NCBI GenBank assembly: GCA_964036045.1
Contig: OZ038378.1
Span: forward strand, 143,154,910-143,218,909
Direction of reading: 5' to 3'
Length of the DNA stretch: 64,000 bases
Source: Eutreptiella sp. 'Long Island Sound 2002'
Lineage: Eukaryota; Euglenozoa; Euglenophyceae; Eutreptiales; Eutreptiaceae
Numbering within the stretch: the first letter of the stretch is position 1; every line of letters starts with the position of its first letter. Under the pieces are notes generated by a model. That model saw only the letters and a list, made by a program, of their open reading frames with translations. It was not told the DNA's origin and ran no database searches. A program made the position numbers and the translations under genes. This document shows, one piece after another, positions 30,608 through 40,093 of this stretch.

Positions 30608-31985
30608 TCTCTTAAGCCTTGCTTGCTTGACAGGGGAGCTGATCCTTCAGCGTGTTTGCGGACAGTGTATTATAGGTCACACTGAGAAGCGTATAATACG
30701 TGGAGTGTGGCTTGGTTCCTCCGCCGCAAACACCCCTTCATTTGCCTCTGTTGTACAGGTGGGAGAGGTTCAGGGTGATTGGTGCACGCAGCAGCTGCCT
30801 TCGGCAGCTATCCATTTGTCTGCGCCAGCCAAACAGGGGCGCTGATCACAAATCAAATGACTGTGCCTCAGCCAGGACTGGCGAGGGCAGTTCGACTTCA
30901 ACGACATCTGCGCTGTGCACGCAACGAGAGCACCCCTTCCCTCCAAGCCCTAGCAGGGGAAACGCGTTGTGGCGTCCCCTGTTAGGCCACAGTTGCTTAG
31001 CAGCGCTGTGTTCTCTGGTCTTCTTCACAGGAGGGCCATTAGGGCCCGAGACTTCTTCGACAGCAGCACCAAGTAGCGTGTGTAGGGGTTAGGGTCAGCA
31101 GGCCTGGCAGGAGTGGAGTGCAAGTGATGAGTGCTCACCCTGCCTTCAAAGGCCGGTGCTGGCGTTAGTGAGTGTAGTGTAGTGGTGTCTCTCGTCCCGC
31201 GTGCTTTTCCTCGTGGGCAGGGGGGTGCGTTAGCTTTTGGCCTGTAGCAAAAATGGGCGTTTTGTATGCCCCTAGCACACTTGGCCACCCCTCCCCTCTA
31301 GTAGGTAGGGCTTTTGCCGTCTTCCCCCAAGGATAGGCGCCAGCACAGAAATTGGGCGCCATAGGAGTGGTAATAGTACCTGATTAGGACCTTCGGTCCG
31401 ACGTCAGCGAAGCCCGGTCTCCGGGAGCCACGCCGGGGAGAGAAGTGAGACACACACAGACATACGTAGCACACATAGGGGTATGGTAAACCCTGTAAGG
31501 AAGGGTAGAACCCCATGGCTTTGGACCAGTCAGGGGTCCTAACTGTGGGTTCGCTTGTCCCCAAGGAGGGAAGACACACCTTGCCTCATAACACCTTGCT
31601 TGTCATTCCCCCCTGGTGTAGTAAGCCACCGTTCTTCGTTGGCTCTCCAAGGTCATTACATTAGGGCAGTACCCATGCAACACATGGTCAACAAGGCATA
31701 CACTCGCTGGGTGGCTGCAATCCTGATAAGCGGCCACCTGGCTCACGCTGAAAACCATAGGCATGGGACTGCAGGGCACAGACAGGGTCAGTGCAGTGCT
31801 CAGTAAGCAGCAGTCTGTGAAAAAAAACCAATGGCCTTCGGCCAGGGAGTGGTTGTCACGGGGGGCTAACGGTCCTGTCCTGCGATGCAATGCGGGGCAA
31901 CTGTGACAACTGCTCTTACACCCATACACAGGCACGTCTGCAGAAGAGTGCTCACTGCACCTGTCAGTAGACTGACACAGGGAGA

Positions 31986-34070
31986 TTAGTTTCGCTTCTT
32001 ACGCTGGGACATAGTCTCAGCACAGGTTAGGAGCTGCCCCTCGTTGTTCTCAACGAGGTAAGTGCGGAGAATGGGGTTGATATTCCCATTCGGTTGTATG
32101 AAGGCTGACATAGGTTCCCAAGTCGCCTCAGATAACCCATAGCCATCCGACAGGGTTAGGAATTTCCATCCCTGTTTATACTCGTGGCGAGCAATACCTG
32201 CAACCACGTAGTAACCATCGACTGCCATCTCATCGGCAGTCATCTCTTCGAGTTCGTCTGCCTCCTCTGGACTGGCAGCGTTCTCTAGGTCTATACGCTC
32301 AACCTCACTGTCGCTGAGGCGCCACTCATCCCAAGACAAGTCGTCAGGGGAGTGATAGTGCCTCAACTGCTTAGGTGCACACAGCAGTTCACCACCTAGA
32401 CGTGGAGTGCACCTGACATGGATCCTGGATCCATCTATCCTGATGATACGATAGGGTCCAAAGTAAGGGTCCTGTAGGCAGTTACGTGGCCAGGAGGGTA
32501 GGCGTGAATGGTGTACCAAAACAAGGTCACCTACCTTGAAGCTGGCAGGTCGCCGTAGGCGGTTCTGTCGGCTCTGTTCACGGTCACGAATGTGTCTCAG
32601 GTTAGTACCAGCCTGGTTAGCCAGAGACTGCTTGTGTTCCAGCCAATCTCCCACAGGGCTCTTGAAGTCCTCAGGAAAGGGGGTTTTGAAGAACCAAGCA
32701 GGTCGTCCTCCATGGAACAGTTCGTTGGGGGTGAAACCCGTAGAAGAGCTCCGCTGTGAGTTCATGGTCAGCACTGCCCAGGGCACTAGGCGTACCCAGT
32801 CCTTGGTACGCCCCTGTTTCATCAGGATTCTTGAGTTTTGCTCCATGACACGGTTCTGTCTCTCACAGAGAGGGTTAGACGTGTGGGTATAGGGCACACC
32901 TGTGGTTGCCTCCACGTTGAGGGCATTTAGCACTCGTTTGTACCACCCAGTGTCACTGCGGATGCGTACATCCTCATCAGAATGCACCTGCTTAGGTGCT
33001 CCATAGGGTTCGAACCATTGTTCGACCAACATTTTCACAGTCTGCTCACCTGTGATTTTCTTCCTGCAAGGGAACACACGGGTGAAGCGAGATAGACCAC
33101 AGGTGACCACGAGGCAACTATCATAGCCGCCAAAGGGTGGTAGGCCGTGGATGAAATCCACGTAGAGAAGAGAGTTAGCACAATAGGGTATGGGTAAGCT
33201 GGAGATCAGGCCCCTATCCCTACTGTCGCTCTGCTTGCTGGCATGACAGCCACAAGCATCCACAATGGTCTGCATACGCGACCTCAGTTCAGTCAAGGTT
33301 ACACTAGAGTAGAAACATTCACGGAAGAAGTCCACTGAGCGATTAGCGCCAGTGTGACCAGAACTGAGATGGGACCACTGTAGGCACCCATCCAGTCGTG
33401 CCTCAGGCACCACAATTCGGTCCTCGTAGAAGAGGTACTGATTGTTTTTATACCACTGGTGCCCGTCAATGACACGGGGTTCGAGACCAGTGCTGAGGGT
33501 TTGGAGAAGTTCTTCATATTCTGACTGATAGTCGGTTAGACTCCAACCCTCCAGGATTCCAGCAGTGCGCATGGACAGGTCAAGCTGGACATCCATACGC
33601 TGGAAAGCCTCTCTGGCGAGCGCCTCAGAGCTCTCACCAATAAGCGCATCGAAGTTGTTGCGCGATATATAGTCAGACAGTTCATTCTTTATCCCGGGGA
33701 TATGATGCACTGTCAACCTGAACTGGCTCAGGTAAGTCCACCACCGTTTTAGCTTTGCTTCCTCTGGTGGTGGGCCCTTCTGAAAAGACTTCACAGGTTC
33801 CTGGTCACACAGCCAGACAATAGGGTTGGATCCCAGGTGTCGGGATTGTGACGATAGCACCAACATACCGGCCAGGAGTTCCTGGTCATAGGTGCTGTAA
33901 TTGGAAAGCGCTTGGTTCCATTTCCAATTCCAGTGTCCCAGTGGCACCAGTCGCCACTCACTGGTAGGATAGTCTTGTTTCAACGAACCATCACGGTTCA
34001 GTCCAGTAGTGCGATAATGGCAGTGGGTTAGTTCAGCGGGGTTAAGCTCCTGCCATTGGTAGATCGTACC
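31986..34070 (-). CDS. Gypsy A pol, part 2: RNase H end, integrase, chromodomain
   Basis: In the same frame as the RT piece, downstream of the TGA at 34071-34073. It carries the rest of RNase H (YSTYDQELLAGMLVLSSQSR, WLCDQEPVKSF, ELSDYISRN) and an integrase zinc region (WSHLSSGHTG ... VDACGCHASK; the Cys pair is CxC rather than CxxC). The core follows with D (LYVDFIHG), D (VHSDEDVRI) and E (CERQNRVMEQN), then an SH3-like segment (VGDLVLVHHSRLP) and a chromodomain-like end (YYVVAGIARHEYKQGW ... LSEATWEPMSAF). Integrase inserts the cDNA; a chromodomain targets chromatin in chromoviruses. The frame ends at TAA/TAG near 31986. Confidence 0.88.
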   Translation of the reverse strand, partial: GTIYQWQELNPAELTHCHYRTTGLNRDGSLKQDYPTSEWRLVPLGHWNWKWNQALSNYSTYDQELLAGMLVLSSQSRHLGSNPIVWLCDQEPVKSFQKGPPPEEAKLKRWWTYLSQFRLTVHHIPGIKNELSDYISRNNFDALIGESSEALAREAFQRMDVQLDLSMRTAGILEGWSLTDYQSEYEELLQTLSTGLEPRVIDGHQWYKNNQYLFYEDRIVVPEARLDGCLQWSHLSSGHTGANRSVDFFRECFYSSVTLTELRSRMQTIVDACGCHASKQSDSRDRGLISSLPIPYCANSLLYVDFIHGLPPFGGYDSCLVVTCGLSRFTRVFPCRKKITGEQTVKMLVEQWFEPYGAPKQVHSDEDVRIRSDTGWYKRVLNALNVEATTGVPYTHTSNPLCERQNRVMEQNSRILMKQGRTKDWVRLVPWAVLTMNSQRSSSTGFTPNELFHGGRPAWFFKTPFPEDFKSPVGDWLEHKQSLANQAGTNLRHIRDREQSRQNRLRRPASFKVGDLVLVHHSRLPSWPRNCLQDPYFGPYRIIRIDGSRIHVRCTPRLGGELLCAPKQLRHYHSPDDLSWDEWRLSDSEVERIDLENAASPEEADELEEMTADEMAVDGYYVVAGIARHEYKQGWKFLTLSDGYGLSEATWEPMSAFIQPNGNINPILRTYLVENNEGQLLTCAETMSQRKKRN

Positions 34071-35954
34071 TCACCCCCCTACATCACTGGCATCAGTGAT
34101 CAGGACTATCTCGCCCTCAGGGCGGGGCACTCCCAGGCAGTTGGAGGAGGCAATCTTCTTCTTCAACTCCTGGAAACACTCTTCCTCTCTGGAGGTCCAC
34201 CTCCAGGGAGTAGTTTTCTTGATTAGGTCAGTGAGGGGTGCAGAGGAGTAAGTAAAATTGTGGATGTGACGCCGATAGAAATTACAGGCGCCCACAGATT
34301 TCCTCACATCGTGTAGGCCCTTCTTAGGGTCATCGGGAATCTGCATGTCCTGTAGGGGCTGCATCTTAGACGCGGCTGATTTCCACCAGCCATACCCCAC
34401 GTCGAAACCCAAATACTCCATCTTCTCTTTGATAAACTCACATTTTTCGAGTTTGATTCGGAGATGGTTTTCTTGACAGACAATGAAAAATTCACGGAGG
34501 AGAAGGACATGGTCCTCTTTGGTATTAGTACCTAAACTGACGTCGTCGATGTGAGTCTCCATTTCTGCACCCCGAGAAATCAACTCTTGTACTAGAGGCC
34601 TGCGCCTCAGTATGTACAAAACTTTGTTCATAAGCTCCTGGAAGAGCGCTGGAACAATAGCCATCCCGAAAGGCATAACCTTCCACTTGAAGACGCGACC
34701 CTTAGGGGTTATAAAGGCCAACAGCTCCTGAGCTGCGGCGGTTAGGTCCACCTGCCAGAAACCCGAGCGTTTGTCCATTTTGGTCTTATACCTGCATTTG
34801 GCAATACGCTCCAGGGTGTTTTCCATGTTAGGAATACTCCCTGAGTGGTTCTGGGTTTTCTTGTTGACCTCACCATAGTCTACAACCAGACGTAGGGCAG
34901 TCGACCGTGGTTTGGCAACAAGGAAACAGGGACTGCAGTGATGGGGATAGTCCCCGTGCTTATACTCTTCAACGAGGCCAGCATCAATGCATTCTTGGAT
35001 CTGGCGCTCGATTTCTTCAACCTGTTCCTGTGGAGCGGGATAGGGACGACGCCTCACTCGCGTCTTTTCAAATTCTGGTTTCAATTTCAGGTCCATCTGG
35101 ACCAGTTTTTTACAAGAAAGGGGAGGCGGCAAGGCGCCGAACACCTCCTCATAGGTTATCAGCAGTTTCTTCAGGCGGGGGTCAAGGATAAGACTCTCGA
35201 GTTTCTGAAGGAAATCCTCCTCAGCATGGAGGCTTCTTTTTCCATGTTCTTTCTTTTTCTGCCGATCAGCAGTTTCGGCAGGCACAGAACCATCGTCCCA
35301 CTCAGGGGGACATTGCTGCCCATAGTGCAGAGAATACACTAGAGGTATCGCAGGATCAGGCAGCGTATAGGACTCATCGTCCTCCTCAGACCAGATGGAG
35401 GATTTCCAGGTCTGTCTGAGGTATTGCAGCCGCTCTTGGCGTTCAATACCTTCGGCCTTCAGGTACAACAGCCGCCGGATTTCCTGAGTGTCATGCTCAG
35501 ACAGAGGCATGTTATTAGCAGCAGGCCGCGCCAGAGCATCAGCACTCCGGGCCACGGGTTCACCTGTGTGCATAGGCTGCATGTGTAGCACTGGTTTCCC
35601 AACAGGGGAGGCGGGTTCAGAGGTTGACTCTAGATCTACCTCCTCTCGCAACAGCTGGGCTAGGAAGGCACTATGTTTTAGGTCAACACAGCTGGGATCA
35701 ACAGAAGGAATAGTGCTGGCGATCTCAGACAGTTGGTCGTCAGCATCCTCTTTTACAGCTGCAGGTTCCAGATCGTCATCTGGAGATTCACACCCTGTAA
35801 GTGTGGCAGATAGGTGCTCAGGAGATCGATTTTTGAGATCATAAAGGGTCAGGCCACGATTTTCGGCCATGACCTCTTTCAGTAGCAGCTGGTCTAGGTC
35901 ACACAGGGGTACAGGATTGAGAGATCCGTCGACATGGACAGGAAACTGGCCCAC
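34071..35954 (-). pseudogene. Gypsy A pol, part 1: spacer and reverse transcriptase, ending at a premature TGA
   Basis: The first ~300 residues are an acidic spacer. RT follows: FLVAKPRSTALRLVVDYGEVN, DKRSGFWQVDL, WKVMPFGMAIVPALFQELM, and the active site THIDDVSLGTN (residues 468-471 HIDD, where Ty3/gypsy RTs usually have Y-x-D-D). It stops inside the first RNase H motif (LITDASDVGG then TGA). Codon-by-codon comparison with gypsy B shows TGA in place of a Gly codon, so this is a point nonsense change. The start overlaps the protease frame end by 60 bases in another frame, so a frameshift, programmed or mutational, is needed. Confidence 0.87.
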
Positions 35955-36787
35955 TCAGGGGCCTGCATAGCTGTGTCTGAGTCCTCAGGCACATAGATGG
36001 GGCCGTCGGGGAGTTGCACTCTTCCCATGGTCATTCGATCTAGCATACGGCGCCAGTAAGCATGTTCACCAGAGCAACCCCAGTCAGGGGTGCACATAAC
36101 AACCCTTCCTCCCTCATAAGCGATTTTGGTTAGAACCTTCGAGAGCAGGGAGAAGGGAGGGTTACCATATGCTAGGCCCATTGCTTTCCAGAAGAAACGG
36201 AAAGCATTGTTCAGTTGTTTCGAGCAGTACAACTGCATGATGTGCTGTTGTTGGCTCCCAAACAATTCCACCTGGATCTCATCCAGGTTTACCTGAAGGG
36301 CCGCCAGTCCACTTTCAAGAACGTGACGGGCCAATTGGTAGTTTTCAGTACGATAGTTAGTCTTGGATGCGTAGCGCAGCCCAGACTCTTTTCGTCCTGA
36401 CAGCTCCAAAGGTACGGAGAATAGCCCACTGCCAAAGTCGCAGTGCAAAGAATAGGGGCGCTGTAGGGACAGCATTTTTACCTGGGGGTTTCTTCGTAGG
36501 AAGTCGGTGCCGATGACGACGTCAAAAGCGTCGGTGTCCAGCACTCTGCAGTGTTGGGTCACGGTTTCGTCGCCCAGACATATAGTCACATCGACCCCCC
36601 CCAAGGAATGGATGGTACGCCCATCCCCTACTCTTATGGCCACGGTCTTAGTTTTCTTGAAAGTTTTTAGCAGGGGCCGGGCCACTATGGAAAGTGTTGC
36701 ACCGGTGTCAAGCACCGCTCGAAAAACCTGATCCCCGATTTTCACGAGGATCCAGAAAACCAAGTCCTCCTCTTCGGAGCCGCCCCC
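35894..36787 (-). CDS. Gypsy A protease plus DIRS-type Dam-like methyltransferase domain
   Basis: In the same frame as gag, directly after its UAG. From the first Val codon at 36763, residues 10-100 form a retroviral-type aspartic protease: FRAVLDTGATLSIVARP (catalytic DTGA at 19-22) and DVVIGTDFLRRN. Residues 165-272 match the Dam-like domain known from DIRS elements: VELFGSQQQHIMQLYCS, YGNPPFSLLSKVLTKI (NPPF at 201-204, equivalent to the D/N-PP-Y/F motif of adenine methyltransferases), VVMCTPDWG, YWRRML and VQLPDGPIY. No separate SAM-binding FxGxG was seen, so activity is uncertain. The frame ends at 35894 and RT continues in another frame. Confidence 0.8.
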   Translation of the reverse strand, partial: GGGSEEEDLVFWILVKIGDQVFRAVLDTGATLSIVARPLLKTFKKTKTVAIRVGDGRTIHSLGGVDVTICLGDETVTQHCRVLDTDAFDVVIGTDFLRRNPQVKMLSLQRPYSLHCDFGSGLFSVPLELSGRKESGLRYASKTNYRTENYQLARHVLESGLAALQVNLDEIQVELFGSQQQHIMQLYCSKQLNNAFRFFWKAMGLAYGNPPFSLLSKVLTKIAYEGGRVVMCTPDWGCSGEHAYWRRMLDRMTMGRVQLPDGPIYVPEDSDTAMQAPEWASFLSMSTDLSILYPCVT

Positions 36788-39028
36788 CTATTCCTCATCA
36801 GGGAACTTCACATCCACCCCTGCAGCAATGAGGGACTTGGCCATCCAGGCCAAGCGCCTCTTCTTGGAATTATTCCCCTCAGGGGTAGCGTTATCCCCTT
36901 GGGGGCGCTTCTTGGGGTCATCTACGGCAGGCGCGGGTGTAGCAGCAGGAGTGGGTGTAGCAACGGGCGCTGATGAGCGCCTCTGGGGGTTAGGGGGTCC
37001 AGTTTTGCCACCCCCCTTGCAACCTCCTTTACCACCTTTATCCCCATTCGGGGGATTTCTGGCGGGCGTTTGGGTCTTCTGGCGTTCCGCCTCCTGACGC
37101 TTGAGTTTGTCACTCTCGCGTTTCTTGATGTGGCATTCGTCCTCGTAGTGACGACGTTTGCCACAGTAACCACAGGTGATGGTACACCTGAAATGGTCCT
37201 GATGGGTCACTTGTTTCCCATCTTTGGTATGCTGCTGACGTTTCATCTGCAGCATACAGCCACTGCGGAGATCGCAGTCAGAAGCATGACAAGGTCCCCC
37301 CTTGTCATTGACAGGTTTGCAGTAGAACAGGGGGGGTGTACCTACATCAGGTTTAACCTCATTCATGGCACGTAGGTTACCCCTCCCTTTACCACCTCCC
37401 TGGTTGGAGTTAGTGGGATTTTTATGCCCTTTCCCTTCGCCACATTCGGGGGTAGGGGTACCACCTCGTCCCAAATGCTTCTTGAGGAATTTCTCCATGT
37501 GGGAGTCATTCTCTCTCTCAAGAGCTAGCTCAATCAAGAGGTCCACCAGTTCATCGTACGAGTGGGTCCTGCTCTTCCTCTCAGAGGTGGAGCGGCAATC
37601 ATCCCACGTACGTTGGGGGATCTTACTCATGAGCCACAGGTGGGGCTCAGTGGCTCCGTAGGAGCCCACGTTCATCCTCGAAAACAGATACTCCAAGTCG
37701 CACACATATTCAGAAATTCGCGCAGCGGATGGAAACTCAGGGAGCATAGGTAGCTCCTCTATCTGTGTGCGTACGCTGAGGTCAGTCTCATAGACTGGGA
37801 ATGTTTCCTCCAACCTCAGGAGTACCTCTGCCCAGGTAGCACAGGTTTTCACAATCTGTTTCACCTGTTTTTGCAAAAATTTCTTTTTGCATGACTGTTT
37901 CAGCAGTGAACATTTGGTGGCCACATCCACATGGGATTGGCCAGTCGGCAAAAGGAACTCTGCAAATTCTTCTGCCCATTCGGGCAGATTTTTGGGGTCG
38001 AACTCCGGCACTTCCAGCTGGATGTTCGCCTGGGCAATAGGTCTGCCCATCTTCCCACCCCCCGGAGTTAGGCCTGAAGGCAACACGCCTGCAAGAGGTG
38101 CCAGGGCTGACAGCCCTCTTCTCTCAATCCCTGTGACAGGCACGTCCTGTAGATCAGCCATAGGCACTGTCCTGGCACGGGGGTGAAAGGGGCTGGGGCA
38201 GGTGACCTTAGGCAACAGCCTTGAGACCCTTGATCTCTTAAGATCTTCGGCCAGGGTACTCAGTCCTGGAGAGAGAGAGGGCAACTCTGGCTTGGGTAAG
38301 GGTTCTGCAATACCCAGTTTAGCCTTAATGGCCTCCGATAGGGCCGTCACATCTGGATCTTCTGATCCAGACAGGAGTTTGGCCAACAGCTCGGCCGTAT
38401 GATCCAGGGCACCGTAGGTTGGCCTTGGATGGTGTTGTTCTTCAACTTGAGTCGGGCCCACTTCGGGGGCCCTTGGGGTTGGACAACATGCTCTTGGATA
38501 CTCAGGTCTTGGTCGTCTTGGCAGGGGTGCAGTCTCGGCTCTGTCGGACGGCGGGCCAGAGTGCGCGTAGGACCCTAGGTCTGTACGTGGTCTGGATCCA
38601 TGTACAGCCAATGGCTCCTCTCCATCTTCCCCACGAATGGATTTGTAGTACTCCTCATGTAGGATGTACTCATCCATCTTCTTCCTCAGTTCCTCATACT
38701 CCTCAGGGCCTTCAATCGCTGTTGAGGATGAAGCCGGACAGTTGGATCTGGATACTGAGGCAGCTACACGTCTGTGGAGATGACTGAAGCTGTCTCCACC
38801 GTGTGCTGCTAAGGCCTCGGTGGTAAGGCCTTTATTTTCTTCCGCCCTTCTGCGTTCTGGATCTCCTTGGGACTCAGATGCGCCACTGAGATGTTGTGGA
38901 GCTCGGTAAGGTGGTTCACTCATAGGGTGGGCCATGCTGCCCATTTGCACTTGGACAGTTCTGATGGGCCAGGTCCTGACGCTTGGCGTGGACATGATGA
39001 ACTTGTTGTTGAGCTTTTTGTGCTGCAC
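36788..39028 (-). CDS. Gypsy A Gag
   Basis: 746 codons. Polar, Pro/Glu-rich N-terminal half; central capsid-like region with NLPEWAEEFAEFLLPTGQ and LEETFPVYETDLSV; zinc knuckle CGYCGKRRHYEDEC (C-x2-C-x4-H-x4-C) near 37137-37186; Gly/Lys/Pro-rich basic tail. Gag packages the RNA in virus-like particles. It ends FPDEE-UAG followed by GGGGGC and stays in frame with the protease, so readthrough of UAG would make Gag-Pro. The start ATG lies about 50 bases inside the 5' LTR/primer site. Confidence 0.88.
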   Translation of the reverse strand: MQHKKLNNKFIMSTPSVRTWPIRTVQVQMGSMAHPMSEPPYRAPQHLSGASESQGDPERRRAEENKGLTTEALAAHGGDSFSHLHRRVAASVSRSNCPASSSTAIEGPEEYEELRKKMDEYILHEEYYKSIRGEDGEEPLAVHGSRPRTDLGSYAHSGPPSDRAETAPLPRRPRPEYPRACCPTPRAPEVGPTQVEEQHHPRPTYGALDHTAELLAKLLSGSEDPDVTALSEAIKAKLGIAEPLPKPELPSLSPGLSTLAEDLKRSRVSRLLPKVTCPSPFHPRARTVPMADLQDVPVTGIERRGLSALAPLAGVLPSGLTPGGGKMGRPIAQANIQLEVPEFDPKNLPEWAEEFAEFLLPTGQSHVDVATKCSLLKQSCKKKFLQKQVKQIVKTCATWAEVLLRLEETFPVYETDLSVRTQIEELPMLPEFPSAARISEYVCDLEYLFSRMNVGSYGATEPHLWLMSKIPQRTWDDCRSTSERKSRTHSYDELVDLLIELALERENDSHMEKFLKKHLGRGGTPTPECGEGKGHKNPTNSNQGGGKGRGNLRAMNEVKPDVGTPPLFYCKPVNDKGGPCHASDCDLRSGCMLQMKRQQHTKDGKQVTHQDHFRCTITCGYCGKRRHYEDECHIKKRESDKLKRQEAERQKTQTPARNPPNGDKGGKGGCKGGGKTGPPNPQRRSSAPVATPTPAATPAPAVDDPKKRPQGDNATPEGNNSKKRRLAWMAKSLIAAGVDVKFPDEE

Positions 39029-39063
39029 TTCTTCTCAGGGTCGGTTCAAAAGGTCACAAGGGA

Positions 39064-39078
39064 CTGTCTCTGCTACCG
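39064..39078 (-). promoter_or_regulatory. Primer-binding site of gypsy A
   Basis: The minus strand reads CGGTAGCAGAGAC directly after the 5' LTR. It differs by its first base from TGGTAGCAGAG in gypsy C, which is complementary to the 3' end expected of an initiator-Met tRNA. Confidence 0.65.
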
Positions 39079-39567
39079 GAAAGATGTCCCTGATTTATGC
39101 CCTAGATATTTTGATGTAATCCTGCAGGTTTTGTAGTTGAAAACCCAAGTCAAAGCAGCAAGTAGAGCAAGAACAGGATGTGGATCGAATCAATGATTGG
39201 TTTTGGAATCCAGTGTAACACAGAAGGGCTGCAGATAGACGAAGCAGGTTTATACACAAAGATTCAATCACAAATGGATAATACAAAAGATTTTATATGA
39301 AAGTTGGTCTGACTCTTGCCTCAGAGATAGCATTAGGCACTTCATGTGCACTCTTTTGGGTGAAATGGTGCTGGTTAGGAATGTGGAGCATAGATGTCAG
39401 GACCACACAGAAAATGACTTGGCCAAGCAACTGAATTCAGAAACAGTTACAAAGTGGGACCACAATTAGTGGTAGAAACAATTGAGTATAGGGGTCTTGG
39501 GGTGGGAGACCACTAGGCTTAACCTCCAAGGCCTAAAGCATGAAATGCCTATTTTATTTCGGTATAT
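39079..39567 (-). repeat. 5' LTR of gypsy A
   Basis: Partner of 28568-29056. Outer edge at GGTATAT / AGAAAA. Confidence 0.9.
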
Positions 39568-39970
39568 AGAAAAGTTTATAGTGGTTTCAGCACTGTGTTT
39601 TTGCTTCTCCTGCTGCTTGCTGTTGCTGTAGGGTTTCCTGCTGCTTGTTTTGGATGATGAAAACCTTTTGTTTGCAGAAATAGAGTCAATAGAGTCAATC
39701 CAGGATAACCCAAGCCAGAAGTATGCAAGGAGAAGAGAATTCAGGATCAAAGCATGAAGGGCTGCAGTGTAAACAGTGAAAGATGATTGGATATTCACAG
39801 AAACTGCAGCTCAGGTCACAAATGAATGCATATTCACAAAGATAGCTGAAATGTTTTGGAAAAGAGTTAGAAAACTGCCCCAAGGTCACTCTCTCTCCAT
39901 AGTGCCATCTCAGGAGATGTGCACTCTTTGTTTTGGGTCCCATATGTGCTGAGGTGGCAGGGCATGTGGC
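39568..39970 (-). repeat. Probable 3' LTR remnant of gypsy B
   Basis: Shares with the gypsy A LTR the order GAAGGGCTGCAG, AT-rich CACAAAG/CACAAATG words and a GTGCACTCTTTTG/GTGCACTCTTTGTTTTGG block. It is too diverged for a clean alignment by eye, and no second copy is in the window. The inner boundary is approximate. Gypsy A abuts it, so A probably inserted in or beside it. Confidence 0.4.
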
Positions 39971-40007
39971 GATGAGGTCACTGCCATGTCACATGGGATC
40001 TTCCTAC

Positions 40008-40093
40008 TTAGCTAGGCTGACCAGGAATTGAACCCAGGACCTCTCAAAAAGAGGTGCCCAGCCCCCTAGGGTGCATACCACTAGGATAGCTAA
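40008..40093 (-). other. tRNA-like segment in gypsy B 3' region
   Basis: The minus strand begins TTAGCTA and ends TAGCTAA (7-bp perfect acceptor-like stem). It has CTAG-loop-CTAG like a D-arm, ACCTC-TTTTTGA-GAGGT like an anticodon arm with loop UUUUUGA (anticodon position UUU), and CTGGGTTCAATTCCTGG like a T-arm. Spacings are wrong for a working tRNA: extra bases before the anticodon stem, a one-base variable region and six extra bases after the T-arm. It looks like a tRNA-derived or tRNA-mimicking element, not a gene. Confidence 0.5.

Larger units (their letters stand above)
29057..31985 (-). other. Long noncoding 3' region of gypsy A
   Basis: 2.9 kb between the pol stop and the 3' LTR. No conserved ORF was found on either strand. 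Segments 30250-31370 are clearly related to 41360-42450 in gypsy B, including the words CACGGTAAACCTTGTTTAGG, TGTATTATAGGTCACACTGA, TGGCTTGGTTCCTCCGCCGCA and CAGCACAGAAATTGGGCGC. A tRNA-like segment lies at 29515-29586 and a conserved hairpin at 30574-30607. Confidence 0.7.
28568..39567 (-). mobile_element. Gypsy A: full-length Ty3/gypsy chromovirus-like LTR retrotransposon
   Basis: Two 489-bp direct LTRs (28568-29056 and 39079-39567, constant offset of 10511) enclose, on the minus strand, a tRNA-primer site, gag, protease plus Dam-like domain, RT/RNase H, integrase with chromodomain, and a 2.9-kb noncoding 3' region. Breaks: a frame change between the Dam-like and RT frames (35894-35954) and one TGA in RNase H (34071-34073). 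The LTR ends do not show clean TG...CA; AGAAA at 28567-28571 and at 39568-39572 is a possible target duplication but overlaps the LTR edge. Confidence 0.85.

Noticed and set aside
30627-30845. Plus-strand ORF in the gypsy A 3' region as an antisense or env gene
   Set aside because: The homologous segment of gypsy B does not keep the frame.
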